This document shows, piece after piece, positions 13,393 to 19,631 of a stretch of DNA of 20,807 bases. Within the stretch, counting starts at the first letter, position 1; each line of letters begins with the position of its first letter. The position numbers and the translations under genes were made by a program. Source of the stretch: a virus. The notes below the pieces were generated by a model that was not told where the DNA came from, ran no database searches, and was given only the letters and a program-made list of their open reading frames with translations. The stretch covers positions 1 through 20,807 of IMG/VR virus record IMGVR_UViG_3300028025_004346; one strand, written 5' to 3'.

Positions 13393-13837
13393 ACACATTA
13401 CACTAGCCGAGGCCACAAAGAGCAACACGGCCACACGCCTGGGAATCGATAACACACCGCCCCAAGCAATCATTGAGCGAATGACTGAAACAGCCGAAAA
13501 GGTTTTCGAGCCATTACGGGAAATCCTTGGTGCAATCCGAGTGAGTTCCTTCTACCGATCACCGGACCTTAACCGTGCCATTGGCGGGAGTAAGTCAAGC
13601 CAGCACTGCCAAGGGGAAGCAATCGATATGCAAGCATTGAACACATCCAACTTCCACCTATTTGAGGAAGCCTGCAAGCTACCCGAGTTCGATCAGATCA
13701 TTTGGGAGTTCGGCACCTTGGATGAGCCTGACTGGGTGCATATCAGCTACTCAAAAACACACAACCGCAAACAGATTTTGAGAGCAACCAAGATCGGCAA
13801 GCGAACCGCTTACGTACCATGGAAGAAAAAAATTTAA
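13379..13837 (+). CDS. M15 family peptidase, probable endolysin
   Basis: A 152-aa protein from ATG 13379, chosen because the 'MKISKHITLAEATKSNTA' start is where this family normally begins; the frame stays open further upstream only inside the previous gene. It has the peptidase M15A pattern 'VSSFYRSPDLNRAIGGSKSSQHCQGEAIDM' (residues 55-84), with zinc ligands His76 and Asp83, and 'DWVHISY' supplying His121. M15 peptidases cut peptide bonds in peptidoglycan stem peptides, and phages use them as endolysins. There is no signal peptide, so export would need the holin. It is placed in the early region, not beside the holin at 11476, which is unusual for timing of lysis. Confidence 0.88.
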   Translation: MKISKHITLAEATKSNTATRLGIDNTPPQAIIERMTETAEKVFEPLREILGAIRVSSFYRSPDLNRAIGGSKSSQHCQGEAIDMQALNTSNFHLFEEACKLPEFDQIIWEFGTLDEPDWVHISYSKTHNRKQILRATKIGKRTAYVPWKKKI

Positions 13838-13844
13838 AAAAAAG

Positions 13845-13875
13845 TTTGCACATTTAATTTTCTGTTTTAAATTTG
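13845..13875 (+). promoter_or_regulatory. Early promoter 2 (Bacteroidota type)
   Basis: TTTG (13845-13848), exactly 19 nt, TAAATTTG (13868-13875). From about 13852 to the ATG at 13897 the DNA is almost identical to the region before 12206, apart from a few substitutions and one extra A. Confidence 0.85.
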
Positions 13876-13896
13876 TGATACCAAAAATAAATACTT

Positions 13897-14505
13897 ATGG
13901 AAAACATCAAGAACTTGGCGAAAGCTTTGGTTAAAGCAACCGCCCAAATCGAAGGAGCTTCTAAGGACAGCACCAATCCTCACTTCCGCAACAAGTACGC
14001 CGATCTTGCGAGCGTTACGGATGCGATCAAAAAGCCGTTAAACGATCACGGTTTAACGTACTCGCAAATCATTCACCGCTTAGATGGAGGTGTTGGCGTA
14101 GAAACGCTTATCATTCATGAGTCGGGTGAAACTATGAGCAACGGTATTACGTTCGTTCCAGCGCCTAAAAACGACCCACACGGGTACGGTAGTGCGTTGA
14201 CCTATGCTCGCCGTTATTCCCTTTCTGCTTGCTTCGGAGTTATCCAAGAAGACGATGACGCGAACGGTGCAACTAATAAGTTACCAACGCAAGTGCCTAA
14301 CAAGCCCATCACCAAACCAAGTGCACCACAAACCAAGCAAGCCCAGGTTAAGGAATTACAGCCATTCACCGAGGAAAAGTATTTGAAGCTTGTAGAACTT
14401 CACGAAACCGATCCTACCCTATTGGAAAAAACGTGTGAGTACTACCGGATTACCCAAGAATGGAAGGAACGTTTTTACAAGGACACTAACAAGATTTGGA
14501 AATGA
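13897..14505 (+). CDS. erf: ERF-family single-strand annealing recombinase
   Basis: A 202-aa protein with the clear ERF pattern: 'NPHFRNKYADLASV' at residues 27-40, a beta-rich middle ('GVGVETLIIHESGETMSNG'), and 'GYGSALTYARRYSLSACFGV' at 96-115 followed by 'EDDDANGA'. ERF proteins bind single-stranded DNA and anneal complementary strands in phage recombination and genome circularisation. The C-terminal third (about 127-202) is a Pro/Lys/Gln linker and a short helical part. Transcribed from its own early promoter with a leader of about 18 nt. It heads an operon that includes HTH and HNH proteins. Confidence 0.93.
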   Translation: MENIKNLAKALVKATAQIEGASKDSTNPHFRNKYADLASVTDAIKKPLNDHGLTYSQIIHRLDGGVGVETLIIHESGETMSNGITFVPAPKNDPHGYGSALTYARRYSLSACFGVIQEDDDANGATNKLPTQVPNKPITKPSAPQTKQAQVKELQPFTEEKYLKLVELHETDPTLLEKTCEYYRITQEWKERFYKDTNKIWK

Positions 14506-14837
14506 TGACCGCTAAAATCTTAAATTCAGTCAAGAACCTATACCCACATTTATCAAACGCAGAGATTGCCGGCTTAGTCGGCATTTCTTCTGCGACGATT
14601 GTTAACTGGGCACGTAAGTACGGATGGAAGAAATCCGAAAACTTTAACGAAGTTCACAAGGTAGGATGTGGAAGGAAGCGAAAGGTGCGAGATAATGAAC
14701 CAGTGCACTATGACTATTGGTCCATGGTAAAGGAATTCAAGATCGAGCAATGGGAAACCAACGGAAGAAATCACCCCTTCTACCAACCAACACAAAGGCA
14801 ATACAAATACACAAAAGAAACCGATGGAACTAATTAA
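14502..14837 (+). CDS. Helix-turn-helix DNA-binding protein
   Basis: A 111-aa basic protein. Residues 18-43 read 'SNAEIAGLVGISSATIVNWARKYGWKK', a classic helix-turn-helix like those at the front of small terminases, transposase-like proteins and homing nucleases. The rest is basic and Tyr-rich ('HKVGCGRKRKVRDNE', 'YQPTQRQYKYTKET'). The start is ATG 14502 (ATGA overlap with the ERF stop), or ATG 14505. The final 14 nt overlap the next gene. It could regulate the operon or assist recombination or endonuclease function; there is no direct evidence for either. Confidence 0.72.
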   Translation: MMTAKILNSVKNLYPHLSNAEIAGLVGISSATIVNWARKYGWKKSENFNEVHKVGCGRKRKVRDNEPVHYDYWSMVKEFKIEQWETNGRNHPFYQPTQRQYKYTKETDGTN

Positions 14838-15297
14838 CCACACCGAGCAATTACTTTCGGGAATCACTGGAAGATTGCAAGTAAAGGCTTTAGAAGAAGC
14901 GTTTACTACTCAAATCGAAGAAGGCTATACCAATCCACTCGAGTTCACTGTTCGCGCAAAGATGTTGATCGATGCTTTACAAAAGACGTTGGATAATACC
15001 AAAGAGTTGGCAATGACCGAGCAAATGAAGTACGGTAAACGTGCCGAGGTATTTGGTGCCGAGGTTACCCAGGTGGAAAGCGGTGTAAGGTACGACTATT
15101 CACAATGTAACGATTCTGTTTACACGACCTTGAAAGCTTTGTGTGAAGAGAATACCGCCTTACTCAAAGAGCGCGAAAAGTTTTTGAAGGCATTGACTGG
15201 ACCTTTGCCGATCGTAACCGAGGACGGCGAAATCGTGGCGATCAAACCACCAATTAAACTATCAACCACCACATTAAGAGTAACGCTAACGAAATGA
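14824..15297 (+). CDS. Hypothetical phage early protein, helical
   Basis: A 157-aa protein, mainly helical. Marked features: 'NPLEFTVRAKMLIDALQKTLDNTKELAMTEQMKYGK' near residues 37-73, 'FGAEVTQVESGVRYDYSQC' near 77-96, and 'LLKEREKFLKAL' near 113-124. I recall this 'NPLEF.VKAKM...GVRYDYS.C...LKEREKFLK' layout from many Bacteroidota phage early regions, always uncharacterised. It lies between an HTH protein and unknown genes in the ERF operon, so a role in DNA recombination or replication is possible. Start ATG 14824 overlaps the preceding gene by 14 nt; the stop overlaps the next start by ATGA. Confidence 0.78.
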   Translation: MELINHTEQLLSGITGRLQVKALEEAFTTQIEEGYTNPLEFTVRAKMLIDALQKTLDNTKELAMTEQMKYGKRAEVFGAEVTQVESGVRYDYSQCNDSVYTTLKALCEENTALLKEREKFLKALTGPLPIVTEDGEIVAIKPPIKLSTTTLRVTLTK

Positions 15298-15506
15298 AAA
15301 CGTTTAAACATCTAATCAATGATTACGATTCGATGAACCGGATCATTCAGAACCAAACCAACCAAGCAAAACACCGGGACGCAATCGTAAAATTGATTGA
15401 TCTATTCAAAAAGAAACACGTTACCAGGTGCGAAAGTGTTGAAGAAATCTCTTTTGTTGATGACCTTTGCAGACGATTAAACCAAAAACTAAATGGAAGC
15501 AACTAA
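15294..15506 (+). CDS. Hypothetical small basic protein
   Basis: A 70-aa protein, basic and helical ('KHRDAIVKLIDLFKKKHV', 'VDDLCRRLNQKL'). It begins by ATGA overlap with the preceding gene and overlaps the following gene by 14 nt. No recognised motif. Coupling on both sides supports it as a real member of the ERF operon. Confidence 0.65.
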   Translation: MKTFKHLINDYDSMNRIIQNQTNQAKHRDAIVKLIDLFKKKHVTRCESVEEISFVDDLCRRLNQKLNGSN

Positions 15507-15870
15507 CCACCGATGGGATAATGATAAGTTCAAGCTTGCATTATTCCGCAACATCGTACTTATGCAATCACTTGCCGAGGTATTGGATGACCTGGAGAAC
15601 ACACCAGTTTACCGGCAATCAGTAAAGAACCGATGCCGGTCTTTGTCAGCTGATTTGATGGAGTTTCTCAAACACTTTATTGGTGTTTACTACCAGGAGA
15701 ATGAAGACGATATGCTGTTAATCAGTCGAGGCATTGACAAAGTAACGGAAGCTTTGAGCACCTGGCACCCATCGCAAATGATGGTCCTCGAAGAAGTGTT
15801 GAATGATATTGAAAGGCAATTCGATGAAGCGCAGAAAATTAACGCCGAATCAGGAGAAGTTCTTGATTGA
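15493..15870 (+). CDS. Hypothetical helical protein
   Basis: A 125-aa protein predicted all-helical with no membrane segment: 'FKLALFRNIVLMQSLAEVLDDLENT', 'SLSADLMEFLKHFIGVYYQ' and 'QMMVLEEVLNDIERQFDEAQ'. It resembles small structural-helix proteins of phage early operons without a named family. Its last 47 nt overlap the HNH gene start at 15824 in another frame, a longer overlap than elsewhere in the operon. Confidence 0.66.
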   Translation: MEATNHRWDNDKFKLALFRNIVLMQSLAEVLDDLENTPVYRQSVKNRCRSLSADLMEFLKHFIGVYYQENEDDMLLISRGIDKVTEALSTWHPSQMMVLEEVLNDIERQFDEAQKINAESGEVLD

Positions 15871-16447
15871 GAACTACCCTTTCCGATATGCCAAAGATGT
15901 CGCTATTGACCTGGGAATAAGCCTTAGTTCGGTTTACAATTACGTTCATTCATTGGGTTTAAAGAAGGACCCAACATTTAGACGGGAAGAACTAAACCGA
16001 CAGGCCGACCGCCTTCGATCGTTGGGAACTCCGGGAAGATTCAAGAAGGGATTTTCACCGCCAAACAAGGGGCAAAAGTTGACCCAAGAAATTTACGACA
16101 AGGTGAAACCAACCATGTTCAAGAAAGGCCAACGCCCGGCGAACTGGAAGCCCGATGGATCGGAGCGAATTGACAAAGACGGTTACGCCATGATAAAAGT
16201 AAATGGCAAGTTCATTCTAAAGCACAAGTACGTTTGGGAGTTGGTGAATGGTCCAATGCCCAAAGGCCATGCGGTTGTATTCAAGGACCGCAACAAATTC
16301 AACTTCAACATCGAAAACCTGGAGTGTATCACACGTGAGCAATTGATGTTAAGAAACACCATTCACAATTATCCTTCCGAGATTGTCGGAGCAATCAAAA
16401 TATTAGCAAACCTTAAAAAGAAAATCAATGCCAAAGAACAAAATTGA
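15824..16447 (+). CDS. HNH endonuclease with N-terminal helix-turn-helix
   Basis: A 207-aa protein from ATG 15824; the in-frame ATG at 15803 would only add a weak extension. Residues 23-47 form a helix-turn-helix ('AKDVAIDLGISLSSVYNYVHSLGL'). Residues 72-130 carry repeated 'FKKG' elements and 'GSERIDKDGYAMIKV'. The HNH core has His134 ('LKHKYVWE'), His149 in 'PKGHAVVFKDRNKFN' and Asn164 in 'NIENLECIT', then 'LMLRNTIHNYP'. It belongs to the phage HNH variant with 'PKGH..VFKD' in which a Phe stands where canonical members have His. Such proteins nick or cut DNA and may be homing nucleases or help replication or packaging. It may be a mobile gene that inserted in this operon. Confidence 0.86.
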   Translation: MKRRKLTPNQEKFLIENYPFRYAKDVAIDLGISLSSVYNYVHSLGLKKDPTFRREELNRQADRLRSLGTPGRFKKGFSPPNKGQKLTQEIYDKVKPTMFKKGQRPANWKPDGSERIDKDGYAMIKVNGKFILKHKYVWELVNGPMPKGHAVVFKDRNKFNFNIENLECITREQLMLRNTIHNYPSEIVGAIKILANLKKKINAKEQN

Positions 16448-16664
16448 AGACTTACGCAATCACTTATTTGCGACCATGGAAGCTTTGTTGGATGAAGACA
16501 AGCCAATCGAGTTAGATCGTGCCAAAGCAGTGGCCGACATCGCCCAGGTGATTATCAATTCAGCGAAGGTTGAAGTCGATTACGTGAAGGCCACAGAACG
16601 GAGCCGTGCTTCCAGTGGATTTTTCCCGGAAAATAACAATGGGTCAATCCTATTAAACGAATAG
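16428..16664 (+). CDS. Small conserved phage protein, unknown role
   Basis: A 78-aa protein with 'KIEDLRNHLFATMEALLDED' and 'LDRAKAVADIAQVIINSAKVEVDYVK', a helical pattern I recognise from numerous phages and prophages, close to recombination, HNH or replication genes. No function is known to me. ATG 16428 overlaps the HNH stop by 20 nt. The C-terminus ('SGFFPENNNGSILLNE') looks disordered. Confidence 0.76.
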   Translation: MPKNKIEDLRNHLFATMEALLDEDKPIELDRAKAVADIAQVIINSAKVEVDYVKATERSRASSGFFPENNNGSILLNE

Positions 16665-16666
16665 AA

Positions 16667-16885
16667 ATGGCACTAAAAATCAAACCGCCGAAATCAGCAT
16701 TCAAATACGTTACAGTTGCTCATTCATCAAATGCGTGGTATTACGTAGCATCGATTCAAATTGATGGCAAATTGGTAAGAAAGTATTTTGATAACGAACG
16801 GGATGCCGGGAAGTGTGTTGACATGAATCTAATTTCCCGAGGATTGCAACCAATCAATGTGTTGAAGAAACTAAACAAACAATAA
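16667..16885 (+). CDS. Stand-alone AP2-like DNA-binding protein
   Basis: A 72-aa basic protein. Residues 24-66 read 'WYYVASIQIDGKLVRKYFDNERDAGKCVDMN...GLQPINVL', with the order W-x-A-x-I, GK, YF, then a helix and Asn of AP2/ERF-type DNA-binding domains. In phages such domains are usually fused to HNH homing nucleases; here it stands alone, two genes after an HNH nuclease. A DNA-targeting partner, a leftover or a regulator are options. The start lies 2 nt after the preceding stop. Confidence 0.6.
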   Translation: MALKIKPPKSAFKYVTVAHSSNAWYYVASIQIDGKLVRKYFDNERDAGKCVDMNLISRGLQPINVLKKLNKQ

Positions 16886-17095
16886 ATGAGCAAATATCAA
16901 AAACCACAGAACGCCCAGGACGTTGAAGCTTTGAAGTGGAAGATGTCGTACTTGGAGAATCAATTAGACGGTACCATGGATGACCACCAATTCCAGCTAC
17001 GCCAGGAGATTTACGAGATCAAGCAGTTGATTGGAAAGGTTGAACCACAACGACCAGAGGATTCCAACTTTGAATGTTTTGGATGTGGTTCGTAA
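16886..17095 (+). CDS. Small coiled-coil protein with C-terminal CxxC
   Basis: A 69-aa protein with a helical, coiled-coil-like middle ('VEALKWKMSYLENQLDGT', 'LRQEIYEIKQLIGK') and a short tail 'NFECFGCGS' with Cys64 and Cys67. I recall proteins with this C-terminal 'CxGCGS' in Bacteroidota phage early operons. Two Cys are too few for a complete zinc site unless it dimerises. It begins directly after the TAA of the previous gene (TAAATG) and is the last gene before a terminator. Confidence 0.68.
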   Translation: MSKYQKPQNAQDVEALKWKMSYLENQLDGTMDDHQFQLRQEIYEIKQLIGKVEPQRPEDSNFECFGCGS

Positions 17096-17106
17096 GGTTA
17101 AAACTG

Positions 17107-17143
17107 ACGTGACAATTACTTGATAAAATTTGTCACGTTTTTT
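17107..17143 (+). terminator. Intrinsic terminator of the ERF operon
   Basis: ACGTGACAA (17107-17115) pairs with TTGTCACGT (17130-17138) across a 14-nt loop, with a T run to 17143. It lies 12 nt after the stop at 17095. The nine-base perfect arms could also be a protein-binding palindrome. Confidence 0.75.
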
Positions 17144-17167
17144 AAGCAAAAAACTGGACTTTTGATT

Positions 17168-17175
17168 TACCTTTG
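17168..17175 (+). promoter_or_regulatory. -7 element of replication gene promoter
   Basis: TACCTTTG fits TAnnTTTG and equals the -7 box at 18835. No TTTG occurs at the expected -33 position (about 17145); a T run there may substitute. Expected transcription start is near 17179. Confidence 0.5.
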
Positions 17176-17189
17176 TTGAAGTAAAAAAA

Positions 17190-17276
17190 GCGATTTAGCG
17201 GAATCGCCTTGAATAAAAACCTAATAACCCTGCCTTGGACGTGTACCGCTATACACCCCTCGGTGGGGTTTATTTT
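17190..17276 (+). promoter_or_regulatory. Structured leader of replication gene, possible attenuator
   Basis: Two hairpins lie between the promoter and ATG 17281. The first is GCGATT (17190-17195)/AATCGC (17202-17207). The second is ACCCC (17255-17259)/GGGGT (17265-17269), followed by TTATTTTT. The second resembles a weak terminator placed 4-5 nt before the start codon, so it could attenuate transcription or hide the ribosome site. The leader would be about 100 nt, much longer than the other leaders here (about 15-18 nt). Confidence 0.45.
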
Positions 17277-17280
17277 TACC

Positions 17281-18033
17281 ATGAACCTAATCGATTACAA
17301 CTTCAAGCTAAATGCGATCATTAAGGATGGCTATCTGACCACCAATGAGATTGCGTTGATGTTTGTTATTATCAACTTACAAAACACGCTTAGAACGGAA
17401 ATGTTTGGGTTACCAACTCGAACCACCTCGGCGCATCTTAACCTATCCATGCCTACATACTACCGTACCTTGGAAGGTTTGGAATCGAAGGGATTGGTAC
17501 AAATAATTGAGCCTGGGAAGAAGAACCAAGCACCGACAATTCGTATCATATTCGATAAAAAATTTTTAGCGAATACGTGCACTATTGAAGAATCATTCTC
17601 ACATTCGATAAAAGAAAATGAACAAATGCTATTAAAAAATTTTAGCGAATCCGTGCACATAAATAAGAAAGAAGAAAGAATAAGGAAGAAAGAATTACTT
17701 ACTAATAATAATAAGAGCAAAATTGAACCTTTTGGAACACCCGAAAAAAGCATCGAACAGCTGTGGGATTCCTTCATGGACCAGGTCAATTCCCGGATGC
17801 ATATCTTCCACTCCAACTTCCAACTATCGGAAGAAAAAGTTTTGGAACGATGCGAGAATTTTAAGAACTTTGGACTGCTGAAAGGAAACACTTACACCAA
17901 CCAATACAAAATGTTCGACCACTTCATCCACTGGAACAACAAGCAAGTGGAACGACCCAAAAAGAAACACGATGCAAACAGCATGACCGCCGATGAAATA
18001 GCGGAATTTGTAGCAAGCAAAATCATTAAATAA
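17281..18033 (+). CDS. Winged-helix replication initiator candidate
   Basis: A 250-aa protein from ATG 17281. A TTG at 17209 would extend the frame, but that would translate across the leader hairpin and give an odd N-terminus. Residues about 15-90 look like a winged helix of the replication initiator or MarR type ('GYLTTNEIALMFVIINLQ', 'TTSAHLNLSMPTYYRTLEGLESKGLVQII'). A charged, low-complexity middle (about 95-155) follows, then a helical C-terminus ('QLWDSFMDQVNSRM', 'MFDHFIHWNNK') ending with 'MTADEIAEFVASKIIK'. The coding DNA of the middle holds direct repeats in different frames (see origin), as in lambda-type O genes whose origin lies inside the gene. It probably binds those repeats; this is inferred, not shown. 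Confidence 0.7.
   Translation: MNLIDYNFKLNAIIKDGYLTTNEIALMFVIINLQNTLRTEMFGLPTRTTSAHLNLSMPTYYRTLEGLESKGLVQIIEPGKKNQAPTIRIIFDKKFLANTCTIEESFSHSIKENEQMLLKNFSESVHINKKEERIRKKELLTNNNKSKIEPFGTPEKSIEQLWDSFMDQVNSRMHIFHSNFQLSEEKVLERCENFKNFGLLKGNTYTNQYKMFDHFIHWNNKQVERPKKKHDANSMTADEIAEFVASKIIK
17550..17715 (+). other. Candidate replication origin inside the initiator gene
   Basis: Two near-identical repeats lie at 17557-17582 and 17634-17658: six A, four or five T, then AGCGAAT, A or C, CGTGCAC. A second pair, ATTCGATAAAA, lies at 17550-17560 and 17603-17613. Both pairs are read in different codon frames, so protein sequence does not explain them. Between the copies is a palindrome AGAAT-C-ATTCT (17589-17599). 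An A/purine-rich stretch (about 17659-17715) follows, which could be the unwinding element. The layout matches a lambda-like origin within an O-type gene. Confidence 0.6.
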
Positions 18034-18040
18034 ACCAAAT

Positions 18041-18805
18041 ATGACTATCAAGCAAATGGAAAAAAAAGATGCTATCAAGTATCTAACCAATCAACTCCTA
18101 AACCTTTACTCCTACTTTGGAAACAATGTCGGTGTTGATGACAATCTAATTCGCCAGGTGACCACCCTTCAAGAAGACCTCGAAGTGTATCACTCACTCA
18201 CAACCGAGCAATTTGAAGAAGCTTTGAAGTTCGGACGTAGAAACTCAAGCGATTCATTCAAGCCTTCAATCCGGTTAATCATTCAATGGGTTTCCCAGTA
18301 CATGGTCCGTTTCAACAAATCAAACCACACCATTCACCAACTACCCGCAGTTCAAACCGACCAAAAGAAATACGACATCAAATACCCAATGTCACAGCGC
18401 AAAGCATGGATCGTTTCTTCCTACCGGCAATACCACGAAAACAACTGCGACATGGCCAAGTTCTTTGACTTTGGTGGGGTAACGTACGAAGCAATCTACA
18501 AACACCACAGCTACGGTCTAACCAAAGAGCAAAAGGATTACTGCTTCGAAATGGCAAAGCGGTTGAACTTAACGATCATGCTTGGTTCCCTGGTGAATCG
18601 TGGCGGTGACCAAAGCGACTTCCGGAACAATGCCAGTGCGTGCGCCTATGCTTGCAAACTATTCTTCGACCAATTCAAAACCGAATCGGAATTGAGAACG
18701 GAATTGATGTACCATGAACCGGTAAACAAAGATCACTTCGTTGCAGCTTACGAAAAGACCCCACTCCTGGTGAACTATTTTGAAAAAAGAAACCAACCCT
18801 TTTAA
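18041..18805 (+). CDS. Hypothetical replication-region protein
   Basis: A 254-aa soluble protein that starts 7 nt after the initiator stop; ATG 18041 follows an A-rich leader, with 18056 as an alternative. It is helical with many Tyr, Phe and His: 'DAIKYLTNQLLNLYSYFG' at the N-terminus, 'PSIRLIIQWVSQYM' near 75-90, and a C-terminal part 'MAKRLNLTIMLGSLVN', 'CAYACKLFFDQFK'. No Walker A, DnaB, DnaC or primase motif is seen, so a helicase or loader cannot be claimed. Its position right after the initiator suggests a role at the origin, for instance as a partner protein, but this is only context. Confidence 0.7.
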   Translation: MTIKQMEKKDAIKYLTNQLLNLYSYFGNNVGVDDNLIRQVTTLQEDLEVYHSLTTEQFEEALKFGRRNSSDSFKPSIRLIIQWVSQYMVRFNKSNHTIHQLPAVQTDQKKYDIKYPMSQRKAWIVSSYRQYHENNCDMAKFFDFGGVTYEAIYKHHSYGLTKEQKDYCFEMAKRLNLTIMLGSLVNRGGDQSDFRNNASACAYACKLFFDQFKTESELRTELMYHEPVNKDHFVAAYEKTPLLVNYFEKRNQPF

Positions 18806-18811
18806 AAATAA

Positions 18812-18842
18812 TTTGCACAATTGATTTTTATTTGTACCTTTG
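18812..18842 (+). promoter_or_regulatory. Early promoter 3 (Bacteroidota type)
   Basis: TTTG (18812-18815), exactly 19 nt, TACCTTTG (18835-18842). The -33 region TTTGCACA is the same as in early promoter 2. The leader 'AACCAAATTAAACTT' before ATG 18861 recalls the other two early leaders. Confidence 0.82.
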
Positions 18843-18860
18843 AAAAACCAAATTAAACTT

Positions 18861-19097
18861 ATGTACTTACGAGAAGAAATTACCATTGAAGTTGAAGCCG
18901 GAGAAATCGAGTTCAACTATTCCCTAACCACCGAGGACGGTGAGTGGGAGATTCTAACCGAAACCATCACACTCAACGGAGCACCGCATTCACCCAGTAT
19001 CGAGGAATGGGCGATCATGCAAGAGGAAACCGAGGAGCAAGCCAAAGAAGCCTTGGAGCAATACGAGCAAGAACGGTTAGATAGTTGGGAGGATTGA
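18861..19097 (+). CDS. Hypothetical acidic protein
   Basis: A 78-aa, very acidic protein (many Glu, ending 'EQYEQERLDSWED'). Residues 1-50 look like alternating strands ('YLREEITIEVEAGEIEFNYSLT', 'WEILTETITLNGAP') and 53-78 like one helix ('IEEWAIMQEETEEQAKEALEQYEQE'). Start ATG 18861 was chosen; an in-frame TTG at 18840 lies inside the promoter. Small acidic early proteins of phages often mimic DNA or bind host proteins, but there is no specific evidence here. Confidence 0.7.
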   Translation: MYLREEITIEVEAGEIEFNYSLTTEDGEWEILTETITLNGAPHSPSIEEWAIMQEETEEQAKEALEQYEQERLDSWED

Positions 19098-19099
19098 TT

Positions 19100-19288
19100 A
19101 TGACAAAGGCTGAAGCAAGGGAAATGTTAGAAAAGTATTGTACAACATTTCCAATAGTTGATAGAATTGTTTGTCAAGATTGGAGTGATGCAAGCAATGT
19201 GAAGGTTTACACTTTTCGTCATTTGCTGAAAATTGCATACGACTTGCAAGACATTGAGCCGTCCGAGGAAAACGTACAACTGCCTTAA
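19100..19288 (+). CDS. Hypothetical small protein
   Basis: A 62-aa protein from ATG 19100, two bases after the preceding stop, with a Shine-Dalgarno-like GGGAGG at 19087-19092. It has an N-terminal helix ('TKAEAREMLEKYCTTFPIVDRIV') and a central part 'VKVYTFRHLLKIAYDLQDI'. Codons are A/T-rich compared with the gene before it, as in the paralogue cluster at 12986-13392. No function recognised. Confidence 0.62.
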   Translation: MTKAEAREMLEKYCTTFPIVDRIVCQDWSDASNVKVYTFRHLLKIAYDLQDIEPSEENVQLP

Positions 19289-19456
19289 AAGGGAACAAAA
19301 CCAATGATTCAATCCTTTTAAAGACCAGTTAAGACATTGCGCTCGAAGTACAAGAGATCGTAGTTCCTCAACCTCTGTGATTAAGTTGAGCGGGATCGTA
19401 AGCCCGATAGGTTGGCAACTGACCTACTGACCCTTGATAGGCAATAGTTGCAACAT
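19289..19456 (+). other. Non-coding stretch with tandem hairpins
   Basis: This is the first half of a gene-free stretch of about 343 bp (19289-19631). A weak inverted repeat TTAAAAGG/CCTTTTAA spans 19285-19321. Three hairpins then follow almost without gaps: CTCAAC (19367-19372)/GTTGAG (19385-19390), CGGG (19391-19394)/CCCG (19403-19406) with loop ATCGTAAG, and TAGGT (19408-19412)/ACCTA (19422-19426). The set resembles the arms of a tRNA, but no acceptor stem or TTCRA loop is found. It may be part of a structured RNA together with the tRNA-like element just downstream. Confidence 0.4.
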
Positions 19457-19537
19457 AGTCAGGTAATGCGTAATGTGAAAATGGCATCACATCCTTAGGT
19501 GGTTGCATCGTTGTAGGTTCGAGCCCTACCCTGACTA
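19457..19537 (+). tRNA. tRNA-like element 1, anticodon arm non-canonical
   Basis: Acceptor AGTCAGG (19457-19463) pairs perfectly with CCTGACT (19530-19536), discriminator A, no CCA. The T arm is canonical: GTAGG, loop TTCGAGC, CCTAC (19513-19529). The D region can pair ATGC/GCAT with a 14-nt loop lacking a normal GG. The anticodon region fits poorly. ATCAC/GTGGT leaves an 8-nt loop (ATCCTTAG); alternatively the loop CTTAGGT, usual for Leu(UAG), has a stem with only three pairs. It is either a decayed tRNA or a tRNA mimic. Amino acid not assigned. Confidence 0.5.
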
Positions 19538-19631
19538 CTTTGGGTTGGTTAGTACTATACGTTTTCGGGCTTTGTGTCCGTGCCGTTATAGAAGCACAAA
19601 ATTTCAATTAACAACTAAAATTAAATAAAAG

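Noticed and set aside
17460-17891. Minus-strand frame opposite the replication gene
   Set aside because: It is Ser/Phe/Leu antisense of a Lys/Glu-rich coding sequence, with no supporting signals.
19285-19321. TTAAAAGG/CCTTTTAA inverted repeat as a terminator
   Set aside because: The stem is A/T-rich, the loop is 21 nt and no T run follows, so it is not supported as a terminator.
19368-19607. Minus-strand frame of 79 codons over the first tRNA-like element
   Set aside because: It contains 'VGLEPTT', the well-known false translation of the antisense of a tRNA T arm, and it covers the tRNA-like element and hairpins, so it is not a gene.
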